From Agromyces hippuratus (GTDB lineage Bacteria; Actinomycetota; Actinomycetes; Actinomycetales; Microbacteriaceae): a DNA stretch of 64,000 bases. The stretch is from NCBI RefSeq assembly GCF_013410355.1, contig NZ_JACCFI010000001.1, forward strand, positions 2,790,001 to 2,854,000, given 5' to 3'. Both the position numbers and the translations under genes were made by a program. The notes beneath the pieces were generated by a model that saw only the letters and a list, made by a program, of their open reading frames with translations, did not search any database and was not told the DNA's origin. Of the stretch, positions 57,547 through 64,000 are shown one piece after another; the stretch's first letter is position 1; each line of letters starts with the position of its first letter.

Positions 57547-58320
57547 TCAGTTCAGCTGGCGGATGCCGTGCGGGGGCACGCCGCCGGCGTACAGCACGAC
57601 GGCGGCGTCCTGCAGGGCGCCGAGCGCGATGCGCTGCGTGTACGGACCGTAGGAGACGCGTGCGACGCCGAGCTCTTCGAGCCGTGCGGGAGGCGGCACG
57701 GAGGGCAGGCCGATGACGCTCACCCGACGGTGGCCGATGCCGGCGACGAGTTGCTCGACGACGTCGTCGCCGAAGTCGCCCGGCACGAACACGCTCGTCG
57801 CACCGGCGTCGAGGTAGGCCCGGCCGCGCTCGATCGCGTCGGCGATGTTGACGTCGAGCGGACGCTCGCGCCCGCGGAGGAAGGCGTCGGTGCGGGCGTT
57901 CAGGGCGAACGGCACGCCCTCGGCGTCGCCGGCGGCCACCGCTGCGGCGACCGCGGCGACCGCGTCGGCGAGCGGCTTCAGCTGGTCTTCGAGGTTCGCG
58001 CCGACGATGCCCTCGCCGATGGCGCGGCGGATCGTCTCGCCGGCGTCGCCGTACCCGGCCTCGAGGTCGGCGCTCACCGGCACGTCGACGGCGCGCGCGA
58101 TGCGCCCGCACATGTCGAGCATGAGCTCGACGGGGATCTGCTCGCCGTCGGGGTAGCCGAAGGAGGCGGCGATCGAGTGGCTCGCGGTGGCGATCGCGCG
58201 GGTCTGCGGCAGGGCGGCGACCGCGGTGGCGCTCACGACGTCCCAGACATTCACCACCTGGAGCAGTTCGGAGTCGGTGTGCAGGCGGCGGAGTTCGGCG
58301 GCGGTGTCGGCGAGGGTCAT
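57547..58320 (-). CDS. Isocitrate lyase/phosphoenolpyruvate mutase family protein
   Basis: A 257-aa TIM-barrel protein of the ICL/PEPM superfamily. Seen: LQVVNVWDVVSATAVAALPQTRAIATAS, the metal-binding acidic DMCGRIARAVDVPVSADLEAGYGD, GANLEDQ, and NARTDAF. The Lys-Lys-Cys-Gly-His catalytic loop of true isocitrate lyase is absent, so it belongs to the broad group of carboxyvinyl-carboxyphosphonate mutase-like proteins of unknown reaction. A TACGCT -10 box ends 6 nt before the ATG (leaderless). Confidence 0.86.
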   Translation of the reverse strand: MTLADTAAELRRLHTDSELLQVVNVWDVVSATAVAALPQTRAIATASHSIAASFGYPDGEQIPVELMLDMCGRIARAVDVPVSADLEAGYGDAGETIRRAIGEGIVGANLEDQLKPLADAVAAVAAAVAAGDAEGVPFALNARTDAFLRGRERPLDVNIADAIERGRAYLDAGATSVFVPGDFGDDVVEQLVAGIGHRRVSVIGLPSVPPPARLEELGVARVSYGPYTQRIALGALQDAAVVLYAGGVPPHGIRQLN

Positions 58321-58326
58321 GATGCC

Positions 58327-58332
58327 AGCGTA
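58327..58332 (-). promoter_or_regulatory. Leaderless -10 box for the PEP mutase-family gene
   Basis: TACGCT on the minus strand, ending 6 nt before the ATG at 58320. Confidence 0.5.
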
Positions 58333-58389
58333 TGGCGACGGCTCGGCGGCGGGCGCCGATCGATCGGGTGGCGTCCGAATCCCGCCGAT

Positions 58390-59604
58390 TCAGTCGAGCG
58401 CCGCGGCGAGGCCGTCGAGCAGCCGCTCGACGTCGTTCGCGTCGTTGTACGGCGCGAGTCCCACCCGCAGTCCGCCGGCATCGCCGAGGCCGAGGCGCCT
58501 CGAGGCCTCGAGCGCGTAGAAGCTGCTGCTCGGTGCGAGCACTCGGCCCTCGGCCAGGCGCTTCGTGACCTCGGATGCCTCGTGGCCGTCGAATGTCAGG
58601 AGCAGCGTGGGCGTGCGGCGCGGCGCGCGCGACCACACGGTGACCCCGGGCAGCTCGGCGAGCCCGGCCTCGATCCGGGTGCGCAGCGCCTCCTCGTGCT
58701 CGTGCAGCGCCGCGTACGAGGCGACGAGCCGCGCACGGCGCGAGCTCGCGGCATCCGCTTCGGGGAGGTCGGCGAGACCGGCCAGCGCGTCGACCGCCGC
58801 CGTGCCGCCCGCGAGCAGCTCGTAGGGCAGCGTGCCGAACTCGAACCGCTCGGGCACGACGTTCGTCGACGGCGCCAGCTTGTCGGGCGCGATGGACTCG
58901 AGCAGCTCGGGGGTCGCAGCGAGCACGCCGAAGTGCGGGCCGAGGAACTTGTAGGGCGAGCACGTGAAGAAGTCCGCTCCGAGCGCGGCGATGTCGGGCA
59001 GCTCGTGCGCCGTGGAGTGCACGCCGTCGACGTAGACGAGTGCGCCGACCGCATGCGCGGCCGCGGCGATCGCGGCGACATCGGGCATCGTGCCGATGAG
59101 GTTCGACGCCGCGGTGACGGCGACGAGCCGAGTGCGTTCGGAGAGCACCGTTGCGACGGCCTCGACCGGCAGCTCGCCGGTGGCCGGGTCGAAGTCGGCC
59201 CAGCGCACGACGGCGCCGACGCGCTCGGCGGCCTGCACCCACGGGCGCACGTTCGAGTCGTGGTCGAGCCGGGTGACGACGACCTCGTCGCCGGCGGCCC
59301 ACTGCTTCGAGAGATGCCGCGAGAAGTCGTAGGCGAGCTGCGTGGCGCTGCGTCCCTGCACGATGCCGCGCGGGTGCCCGTTGACGAGATCGGCCATCGC
59401 GAGCCGGAATCCGTGCACCGCGGCTTCGGCGCGCTCCTCGGAGACGCCGGTCGTGCCGCGGTTCGAGAGCGGTCCGGTGAGCACGGATGCCACGGCCTCG
59501 CCCACCGACCGCGGCGTCTGCGTGCCCCCGGGGCCGTCGAACTGGGCCCAGCCGCTCTCGAGTGAGGGGAATTCGGTACGGATTCGCGCGACGTCGTAGG
59601 CCAT
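58390..59604 (-). CDS. Cysteine desulfurase-like class V aminotransferase
   Basis: A 404-aa PLP enzyme of the cysteine desulfurase-like family. Seen: FDGPGGTQTPRSV near the N-terminus, VDGVHSTAHELPDIAALGADFFTCSPYKFLGPHFG with the PLP lysine K219, and LRVGLAPYNDANDVERLL at the C-terminus. The catalytic Cys loop of IscS/SufS (SGSACTSG or RxGHHCA) is not present, so sulfur transfer is doubtful and the reaction is open. A TATCCT -10 box ends 6 nt before the ATG (leaderless); it shares a 48-bp region with the divergent LssY-like gene. Confidence 0.87.
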   Translation of the reverse strand: MAYDVARIRTEFPSLESGWAQFDGPGGTQTPRSVGEAVASVLTGPLSNRGTTGVSEERAEAAVHGFRLAMADLVNGHPRGIVQGRSATQLAYDFSRHLSKQWAAGDEVVVTRLDHDSNVRPWVQAAERVGAVVRWADFDPATGELPVEAVATVLSERTRLVAVTAASNLIGTMPDVAAIAAAAHAVGALVYVDGVHSTAHELPDIAALGADFFTCSPYKFLGPHFGVLAATPELLESIAPDKLAPSTNVVPERFEFGTLPYELLAGGTAAVDALAGLADLPEADAASSRRARLVASYAALHEHEEALRTRIEAGLAELPGVTVWSRAPRRTPTLLLTFDGHEASEVTKRLAEGRVLAPSSSFYALEASRRLGLGDAGGLRVGLAPYNDANDVERLLDGLAAALD

Positions 59605-59610
59605 GGAGCG

Positions 59611-59646
59611 AGGATAGCCAGTCGGGACGCCTCGCGCGGATAGCAT
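59611..59646. promoter_or_regulatory. Two divergent leaderless -10 boxes
   Basis: TATCCT on the minus strand (59611-59616), 6 nt before the ATG at 59604, and TAGCAT on the plus strand (59641-59646), 6 nt before the ATG at 59653. With only 48 bp between start codons, the two promoters must share most of their -35 region. Confidence 0.55.
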
Positions 59647-59652
59647 GCAGGC

Positions 59653-60552
59653 ATGGGCGAGGTGGGGGCCGAGGCATCCGGTGACCCGATCGACGGAGGG
59701 CAGGTCGACGGGGCGTCGACCCCGGTCGCGCGCCGGCGCAGGGTCTCGTTCACCGCGCTGCTCGACGGCTTCTTCTTCGTCTACGCCGGCATCGCGGCGG
59801 TCTGGCTCGCGTGGCTCGTGCTGACGGAGTCCTTCGCGTTCGGATGGTTCGGCATCCTGTTCTTCGTCGCCTTCTGGCTCGTGCTCGCCTACCTCGTGCT
59901 GCCGCGACTGCACCGCATCCTTACGGCCATCTACGTGCCCGACTACTTCATCGGGCGGGCGCGCACGAGCGACGGCCTGCTCGGCGACCCCGTGAACCTC
60001 GCCTTCGACGGCGACGAGGCGGCGCTCGACGTCGCGATGCGCCGTGCCGGCTGGACCCGCGCCGACGACGTCACCGGGCCGTCGAGCTGGCGCATCATCT
60101 CCTCGACGATCACCCGCCGCAGTTACGACGAAGCCCCGGTCAGCCCACTCTTCCTCTTCGGCAGGCAGCAGGACTTCGCCTACCAGCAGGAGGTGGCGGG
60201 CAACCCAGCCAAGCGGCACCACGTGCGGTTCTGGCGCACCCCCGACGGGTGGCTCCTGCCCGGCGGTCGCCGCGTCGACTGGCTCGCCGCCGGCACGTTC
60301 GACCGGGCGGTCGGGCTTTCGCTGTTCACCTTGCAGATCACGCACAAGATCGACGCCGACATCGACATCGAGCGCGACCACATCGTCGCAACCGTGCTCG
60401 CGGCGAATCCCGAAGCGCGGGTCGACCTGCTCGCCGACTTCTCGACGGGCTATCACTCGAGGAACGGCGGGGGCGACACCATCACGACCGACGGCGATCT
60501 CCCCGTCGTCGACGTCGGTGCGGTGCCGGTCGTGCGGGAGGTCGTCGGATGA
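59653..60552 (+). CDS. LssY C-terminal domain-like membrane protein
   Basis: A 299-aa protein. After ~30 polar residues come two hydrophobic helices (LLDGFFFVYAGIAAVWLAWLVLTE and WFGILFFVAFWLVLAYLVLP), then a soluble domain with PVNLAFDGDEAALDVAMRRAGWTRAD, SPLFLFGRQQDFAYQQEVAGNPAKRHHVRFWRTP and ITHKIDADIDIERDHIV, which closely resembles the LssY C-terminal domain. The function of that domain is unknown. The ATG follows a TAGCAT -10 box by 6 nt. The stop overlaps the next gene (ATGA). Confidence 0.83.
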   Translation: MGEVGAEASGDPIDGGQVDGASTPVARRRRVSFTALLDGFFFVYAGIAAVWLAWLVLTESFAFGWFGILFFVAFWLVLAYLVLPRLHRILTAIYVPDYFIGRARTSDGLLGDPVNLAFDGDEAALDVAMRRAGWTRADDVTGPSSWRIISSTITRRSYDEAPVSPLFLFGRQQDFAYQQEVAGNPAKRHHVRFWRTPDGWLLPGGRRVDWLAAGTFDRAVGLSLFTLQITHKIDADIDIERDHIVATVLAANPEARVDLLADFSTGYHSRNGGGDTITTDGDLPVVDVGAVPVVREVVG

Positions 60553-61058
60553 GCGTCGAGAAGCGCCCCGCGTTCGAGTCGCCCGCGGTGCTCGTGAGTC
60601 CGGCGCCGGCCGCGCCCATGATGCGGCGACCGGTCGCGACGACGTTCGGCGCCGTGCTCGTCGTGCTGCGCGTGCTCGCCGGCGTCGTCTGGCTCATCTC
60701 GCTCGCCGTCCTGTGGCGGAAGACCCTCGTCGAGGACCTCGGCGTTCCGCTCGACTCCGATCTCGAGGCCGACGCCGGGTCGAACGTCGTGCTCACCGTC
60801 GTGCTCGTCGCCGGCGGCATCGTGCTCGCGGTCGAGCTGGTGTTGGCCCTGCTCATCTTCCGCGGCAGCAATTGGGCCCGTATCACCGTGATGGTCTTCG
60901 CGACGCTCAGCATCACGGGGTCGGCGTTCGACTACTTCGGCACCGACACCGAGATCACGCTGCGCACCACGCTCATCACGCTCGCTCTCGACATCCTGGT
61001 GCTGCTCGCACTCTCGAGCCGCAACGCACGCGCGTATTCGCGCCGTCGCAAGCAATGA
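60549..61058 (+). CDS. Small membrane protein of unknown function
   Basis: A 169-aa protein with four hydrophobic segments (about residues 32-55, 78-103, 108-127 and 138-158) and a basic C-terminal tail (RAYSRRRKQ). I do not recognise a family. The start overlaps the stop of the LssY-like gene, so the pair is co-translated and may form a complex (inference). No catalytic motif is visible. Confidence 0.75.
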   Translation: MSVEKRPAFESPAVLVSPAPAAPMMRRPVATTFGAVLVVLRVLAGVVWLISLAVLWRKTLVEDLGVPLDSDLEADAGSNVVLTVVLVAGGIVLAVELVLALLIFRGSNWARITVMVFATLSITGSAFDYFGTDTEITLRTTLITLALDILVLLALSSRNARAYSRRRKQ

Positions 61059-61150
61059 GAAATCCTCGTCATCGACTGTGCGCGCGTCCCGTCGCGGAGT
61101 AGCCTGAGCGCCGACGGACCGCGAGCGCGAGCCGGCGAGGGGGCGAGCGG

Positions 61151-61822
61151 ATGCCGCGTGCGGTGGCGATCCCGATGTGGTCGGTCGTCGTTCTGCTCAT
61201 CGCGATCGTGCTCGTCTTCGCGGGCATCCGGTTCGGTACCGATGGGCCGCTGATCGTGACCGGCACCCCGGCTGAAGGCGACAGCTTCGAACTGCGCTAC
61301 GTCGAGAACCCGTGGCTCGCCTACCTGCACATCGTGCCCGGTGTGCTCTACCTCGTGGGTGCGCCCCTGCAGCTCTGGCGGCGATTCAGGGAACGGCATT
61401 TCACGTTCCACCGCCGGTTCGGGCGGGTGCTCCTCACGCTCGGACTCGTGAGCGGCGTATTCGCCCTCGCGTTCGGCGTGCCCTTCTCCTACGGCGGCGC
61501 CTGGCAGTCGCTCGCGGCGGCCGTCTTCGGCAGCTGGTTCCTCGTCGCGCTCCTGCTCGCGTTCCGGGCGATCCTCGGGCGAGACGTGCGGATGCACCGG
61601 CGCTGGATGATCCGTGCGTTCGCCGTCGGGCTCGGCGTCGGCATGATCCGCGTGTGGGTCGGCATCTTCGCCGGCTTCCAGATCCTCTCCCTCGAGGAGA
61701 GCTTCGCGCCGGCGTTCTGGATCGGGCTCACGATGCATGTCGTCGCCGGCGAGCTCTGGCTCTGGTGGCGGCCGAACGAGGACGGACTGCCGCGCACCGC
61801 GCGGGCACCCGTCGCGGCGTGA
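61151..61822 (+). CDS. DUF2306 family membrane protein
   Basis: A 223-aa membrane protein with six or seven hydrophobic helices. LAYLHIVPGVLYLVGAPLQLWRRFRERHFTFHRRFGRVLLTLGLVSG is the DUF2306 pattern, in which His residues at helix ends (H in YLHIVPG, HRRFGR, MHRRWMIR) could bind heme or metal. Function unknown. A TAGCCT -10 candidate at 61100-61105 and GAGGGGG before the ATG support the start. It converges on the SIS-domain gene with a 9-bp gap. Confidence 0.85.
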   Translation: MPRAVAIPMWSVVVLLIAIVLVFAGIRFGTDGPLIVTGTPAEGDSFELRYVENPWLAYLHIVPGVLYLVGAPLQLWRRFRERHFTFHRRFGRVLLTLGLVSGVFALAFGVPFSYGGAWQSLAAAVFGSWFLVALLLAFRAILGRDVRMHRRWMIRAFAVGLGVGMIRVWVGIFAGFQILSLEESFAPAFWIGLTMHVVAGELWLWWRPNEDGLPRTARAPVAA

Positions 61823-61831
61823 CGCGACGTC

Positions 61832-62800
61832 TCAGGCCCGCAGCCACCGGTCGGCGACGAGTTCGCCCACGAGCACCTCGGTGAGTGCGGCGACCTCGTC
61901 GCGCCCGTCGCCGGGGAATCGGATCGTGAGCTCGGCCCCCGGCAGGTCGCGCCCGATGGAGGCGAAGCGCGAGCCGCGCTGCTCCATCCAGTCGAGCGCC
62001 TGGGCGTCCCACACGGAGCCGGCGAACACGAGCGCCCGGTAGTCCTGGGTCTTCGTGAGGTACACGTCGACGTGCGACCAGTCGCCCGTCTCCGAGGCGT
62101 AGGCGGCACGGCGGGGCACCTCGCGCAGCATGAGCGCCGACTGCTGCGCGCTCGAGGCCCGTTCGGCGGGGGCGAGCGCCCAGGTGCCCATCGGCGCGGC
62201 GAGCAGCGAGGCGAGCGGGGGCAGCCAGTCGGCCGAGGTCGCGAACAGCTCGCGGGTCGCGGCGGCGGCGTCGCGCACGGATGCCGCGTCGAATCGAGCG
62301 GCCGGCGCGGTGCCGAGCAGGGCCCCGAGCACCGCGTCGAGCACCGGGAACGTCGCGCGGAACGTGCGGCAGGCCACGCCCGACGCCTCGACGCCCGCGA
62401 GGAGCGGCACGACGACGTCGGCGAGCCGGCCGAGCTCGGACTCCGGCCGGTTCGTGACCGCCACGAGGCGGCCGGTGCCGCGGTACCGTTCCACGGCCCG
62501 CAGCACCTCGGCGCTGCCACCGGTCGCCGAGACCGCGACGACGGCGAGGTCGGGCGCCGCCGGCGGCAGCAGTTCGGCGCTCGCGAGTTCGACGACGACG
62601 GTCGCGCCGATCGCGCGGTAGCGGCGCGCCACGACGTCGGCGGCGTAGCGGCTCGAGCCCATGCCGAGCACCAGCACGCGCGAGACGCCGAGCACGGGAA
62701 GTCGTTCGAGGCCGGCAAGGCCCGCGTCGAGGGCGTCGGCCAGTGCGTCGAGCGTCTCGGGGATCAGCTCGAGGTCTGCTCGGAAAGCGGCGGTGTCCAC
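61832..62800 (-). CDS. SIS domain sugar isomerase-like protein
   Basis: A 322-aa protein with two SIS domains, like the isomerase half of glucosamine-6-phosphate synthase. VSRVLVLGMGSSRYAADVVARRYRAIGATVVVELASAELL and AVSATGGSAEVLRAVERYRGTGRLVAVTN are the phosphate-binding Ser/Thr loops of the first domain; the second is less conserved. The GTG start at 62800 has GGAGGAA a few bases upstream, and its 5' end overlaps the kinase-like gene by 37 bp. Together with that gene an amino-sugar phosphate route is likely (inference). Confidence 0.82.
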   Translation of the reverse strand: MDTAAFRADLELIPETLDALADALDAGLAGLERLPVLGVSRVLVLGMGSSRYAADVVARRYRAIGATVVVELASAELLPPAAPDLAVVAVSATGGSAEVLRAVERYRGTGRLVAVTNRPESELGRLADVVVPLLAGVEASGVACRTFRATFPVLDAVLGALLGTAPAARFDAASVRDAAAATRELFATSADWLPPLASLLAAPMGTWALAPAERASSAQQSALMLREVPRRAAYASETGDWSHVDVYLTKTQDYRALVFAGSVWDAQALDWMEQRGSRFASIGRDLPGAELTIRFPGDGRDEVAALTEVLVGELVADRWLRA

Positions 62801-63933
62801 GGTTCCTCCGGGTGTTCGTTCGTCGACGGGTGGCGGTGCGTGATCGCGGCGTCGGGCGCGTAGATCCAGGCGGGCAGGAAGCGGTCGGCGTAGCGCAGCT
62901 CGGCGACGAGCTGCTCGGCCTCGAAGCCCGGCAGCAGCGCCTCGTCGAGCAGCTCGCCGTTCGGCACGTGGGCGCGATAGGCGTCGAGGAAGTCGCGGCG
63001 CGCACGGTCGGCCCATGCGAAGGTGCGGACGTCGGCGCGCTGCAGCCGCTTCTGGGCGACGGCCGCGACGAGGTCGAACGAGACGAGCATGTGCGCGATG
63101 TCGCGCGCCGCGGCATCCGGCGCCTCGCGCTCTTCGGCGGCCAGCTGCGGGTCGCCGTCGAAGTCGATCACCGTGTAGCGGGGTGCGTCGGCACCGGGGG
63201 AGCGCAGCACCTGCCCGACGTGCAGGTCTCCGTGGATCGGGAACTCGACGCCGGGGGCGGTCGCGCCGAGCGAGCGGATGTCGCGGGCGAGCGACTCGTG
63301 ACGATTGCGCAGGCGCGCCCCGGCGTCGCCCCCGGCGAGGCGTAGCGCCGATCGCAGCGCGGTGGACGCACGGTCGGCCCTGGCCGTCGGGGTCTCGCCC
63401 TCGGCGTGCACGGCGTCCGCGCCGAGCACGCCGTGGATACGGGCGACGCGCTCGCCGAGGAGGGCGGGCCACTCGGGCTCGGGCCCGTCGTCGAGCGCGG
63501 CGACGACGTCGTCGACGGCCCAGGTCCATCCGTCGACCGCGCCGGGGAGGTACTCGGTCACGACCGCGAGCGTCGAGGTGCCGAGCGAGGGATGACGCCA
63601 CTCGACGCGCCCGACGAAGCGGTCGACGTCATCGGACCCCGCGGCGGCGAGCTGCTCGAGCAGCGCAGCGGCGCGGTCCGCGGCGCTCCAGCGGCCGACG
63701 AGCTTGACGATGAGTCGTTCGTCGACGATCACCGAGGTGTTGGTCTGGTCGACGGTGATGGCGCGCTCGGGGGCATCCGCCGCGACACTCTCGTCGACGA
63801 GTCGCGCGATCGCCCGCGCGATGCCGTCGCCCGCCGCGGGCCGAACGGATCCGGCGAGCACCCGGCCGTCGGCGTCGACGACGAGCGCATGGTCGCCGAC
63901 GACGATGCGATCACCCTGCAGTATCGAGTTCAT
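62764..63933 (-). CDS. Maltokinase/glucosamine kinase-like phosphotransferase
   Basis: A 389-aa protein with the aminoglycoside phosphotransferase/eukaryotic-kinase-like fold and an N-terminal cap like maltokinase. Seen: the invariant Lys in TSVIVDERLIVKLVGRW, the catalytic loop IHGDLHVGQVL, and the metal-binding Asp in TVIDFDGDPQ. This layout fits the actinobacterial glucosamine kinases related to Mak1, and the adjacent SIS gene supports an amino-sugar substrate. The ATG at 63933 lies 9 nt after TACAAT; another ATG nine codons upstream would precede that promoter. Confidence 0.8.
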   Translation of the reverse strand: MNSILQGDRIVVGDHALVVDADGRVLAGSVRPAAGDGIARAIARLVDESVAADAPERAITVDQTNTSVIVDERLIVKLVGRWSAADRAAALLEQLAAAGSDDVDRFVGRVEWRHPSLGTSTLAVVTEYLPGAVDGWTWAVDDVVAALDDGPEPEWPALLGERVARIHGVLGADAVHAEGETPTARADRASTALRSALRLAGGDAGARLRNRHESLARDIRSLGATAPGVEFPIHGDLHVGQVLRSPGADAPRYTVIDFDGDPQLAAEEREAPDAAARDIAHMLVSFDLVAAVAQKRLQRADVRTFAWADRARRDFLDAYRAHVPNGELLDEALLPGFEAEQLVAELRYADRFLPAWIYAPDAAITHRHPSTNEHPEEPWTPPLSEQTSS

Positions 63934-63942
63934 TGAATTCGG

Positions 63943-63948
63943 ATTGTA
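63943..63948 (-). promoter_or_regulatory. -10 box for the kinase-SIS operon
   Basis: TACAAT on the minus strand, 9 nt before the ATG at 63933; a 2-3-nt leader is expected. The gene is therefore probably the first of its operon. Confidence 0.5.
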
Positions 63949-64000
63949 ACTATTCGGCAACCGTCACTCCAGTCCTTTCAGAGAACCATTGCGGTTTCTT

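Noticed and set aside
1..64000. tRNA, rRNA or riboswitch elements
   Set aside because: I looked for cloverleaf arms with a TTCGA-type T-loop and for known riboswitch cores and saw none I could support. A covariance-model search (Infernal/tRNAscan) would be decisive.

Overview
This window reads as a chromosomal segment of a high-GC Gram-positive actinobacterium, most likely Microbacteriaceae. The genus (for example Agromyces) is an inference that the sequence alone cannot settle. The support is the very high GC content, the many GTG and TTG starts, the coproporphyrin-type heme pathway, a C50-carotenoid gene set, and many genes that start 6-7 nt downstream of a TANNNT -10 box (leaderless mRNAs). 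I saw no tRNA, rRNA, CRISPR array, insertion sequence or prophage. The region looks like ordinary core and accessory chromosome.

Layout. 0-6 kb: a secreted M9 collagenase (minus strand); the threonine-degradation pair tdh-kbl; a REP-like palindrome cluster; an SDR dehydrogenase divergent from a LacI regulator with a palindromic operator. 7.5-12 kb: an ABC exporter (ATPase, permease, MarR/GbsR-like regulator) driven by a promoter whose -35 box lies inside a perfect 16-bp palindrome; then a MATE exporter. 12-14.2 kb: a two-gene Trk/Ktr K+ uptake system. 14.5-19 kb: a PBP4-like protein, an M13 peptidase, a class A beta-lactamase-like protein and a decayed GNAT gene. 19-22 kb: hydrolase, NUDIX and FMN-dependent lactate-oxidase-family genes. 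22-26 kb: an MprF-like aminoacyl-phosphatidylglycerol synthase translationally coupled to a membrane-anchored esterase. 26-29 kb: glyS and a DUF222/HNH protein.

29-52 kb is dominated by tetrapyrrole and terpenoid metabolism. hemA is on the minus strand. hemE-hemY are preceded by four 61-bp tandem repeats, the last of which contains the hemE start codon. A roughly 10-kb block then separates hemY from the rest of the pathway (hemQ-hemH-hemC-hemD, hemB-hemL). That block carries three small envelope proteins, a GntR regulator, a methyltransferase, the complete idi-crtE-crtB-crtI-crtYe-crtYf-crtEb operon with a divergent MarR regulator, and a UV endonuclease. The heme genes together cover glutamyl-tRNA to coproheme decarboxylation.

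52-64 kb: a small PH-like protein, DUF1304, azoreductase with a divergent HxlR regulator, an AlkZ-like winged-helix protein, a second ABC exporter, a PEP mutase-family protein, a cysteine desulfurase-like protein, membrane proteins, and at the right edge a SIS-domain sugar isomerase paired with a maltokinase/glucosamine-kinase-like protein.

The most unusual features are the start-codon-bearing tandem repeat array upstream of hemE, the REP-type repeat captured inside the hemE reading frame, the related palindromes at operon ends, and the recurring octamer GGCATCCG/CGGATGCC, which imposes rare codons.
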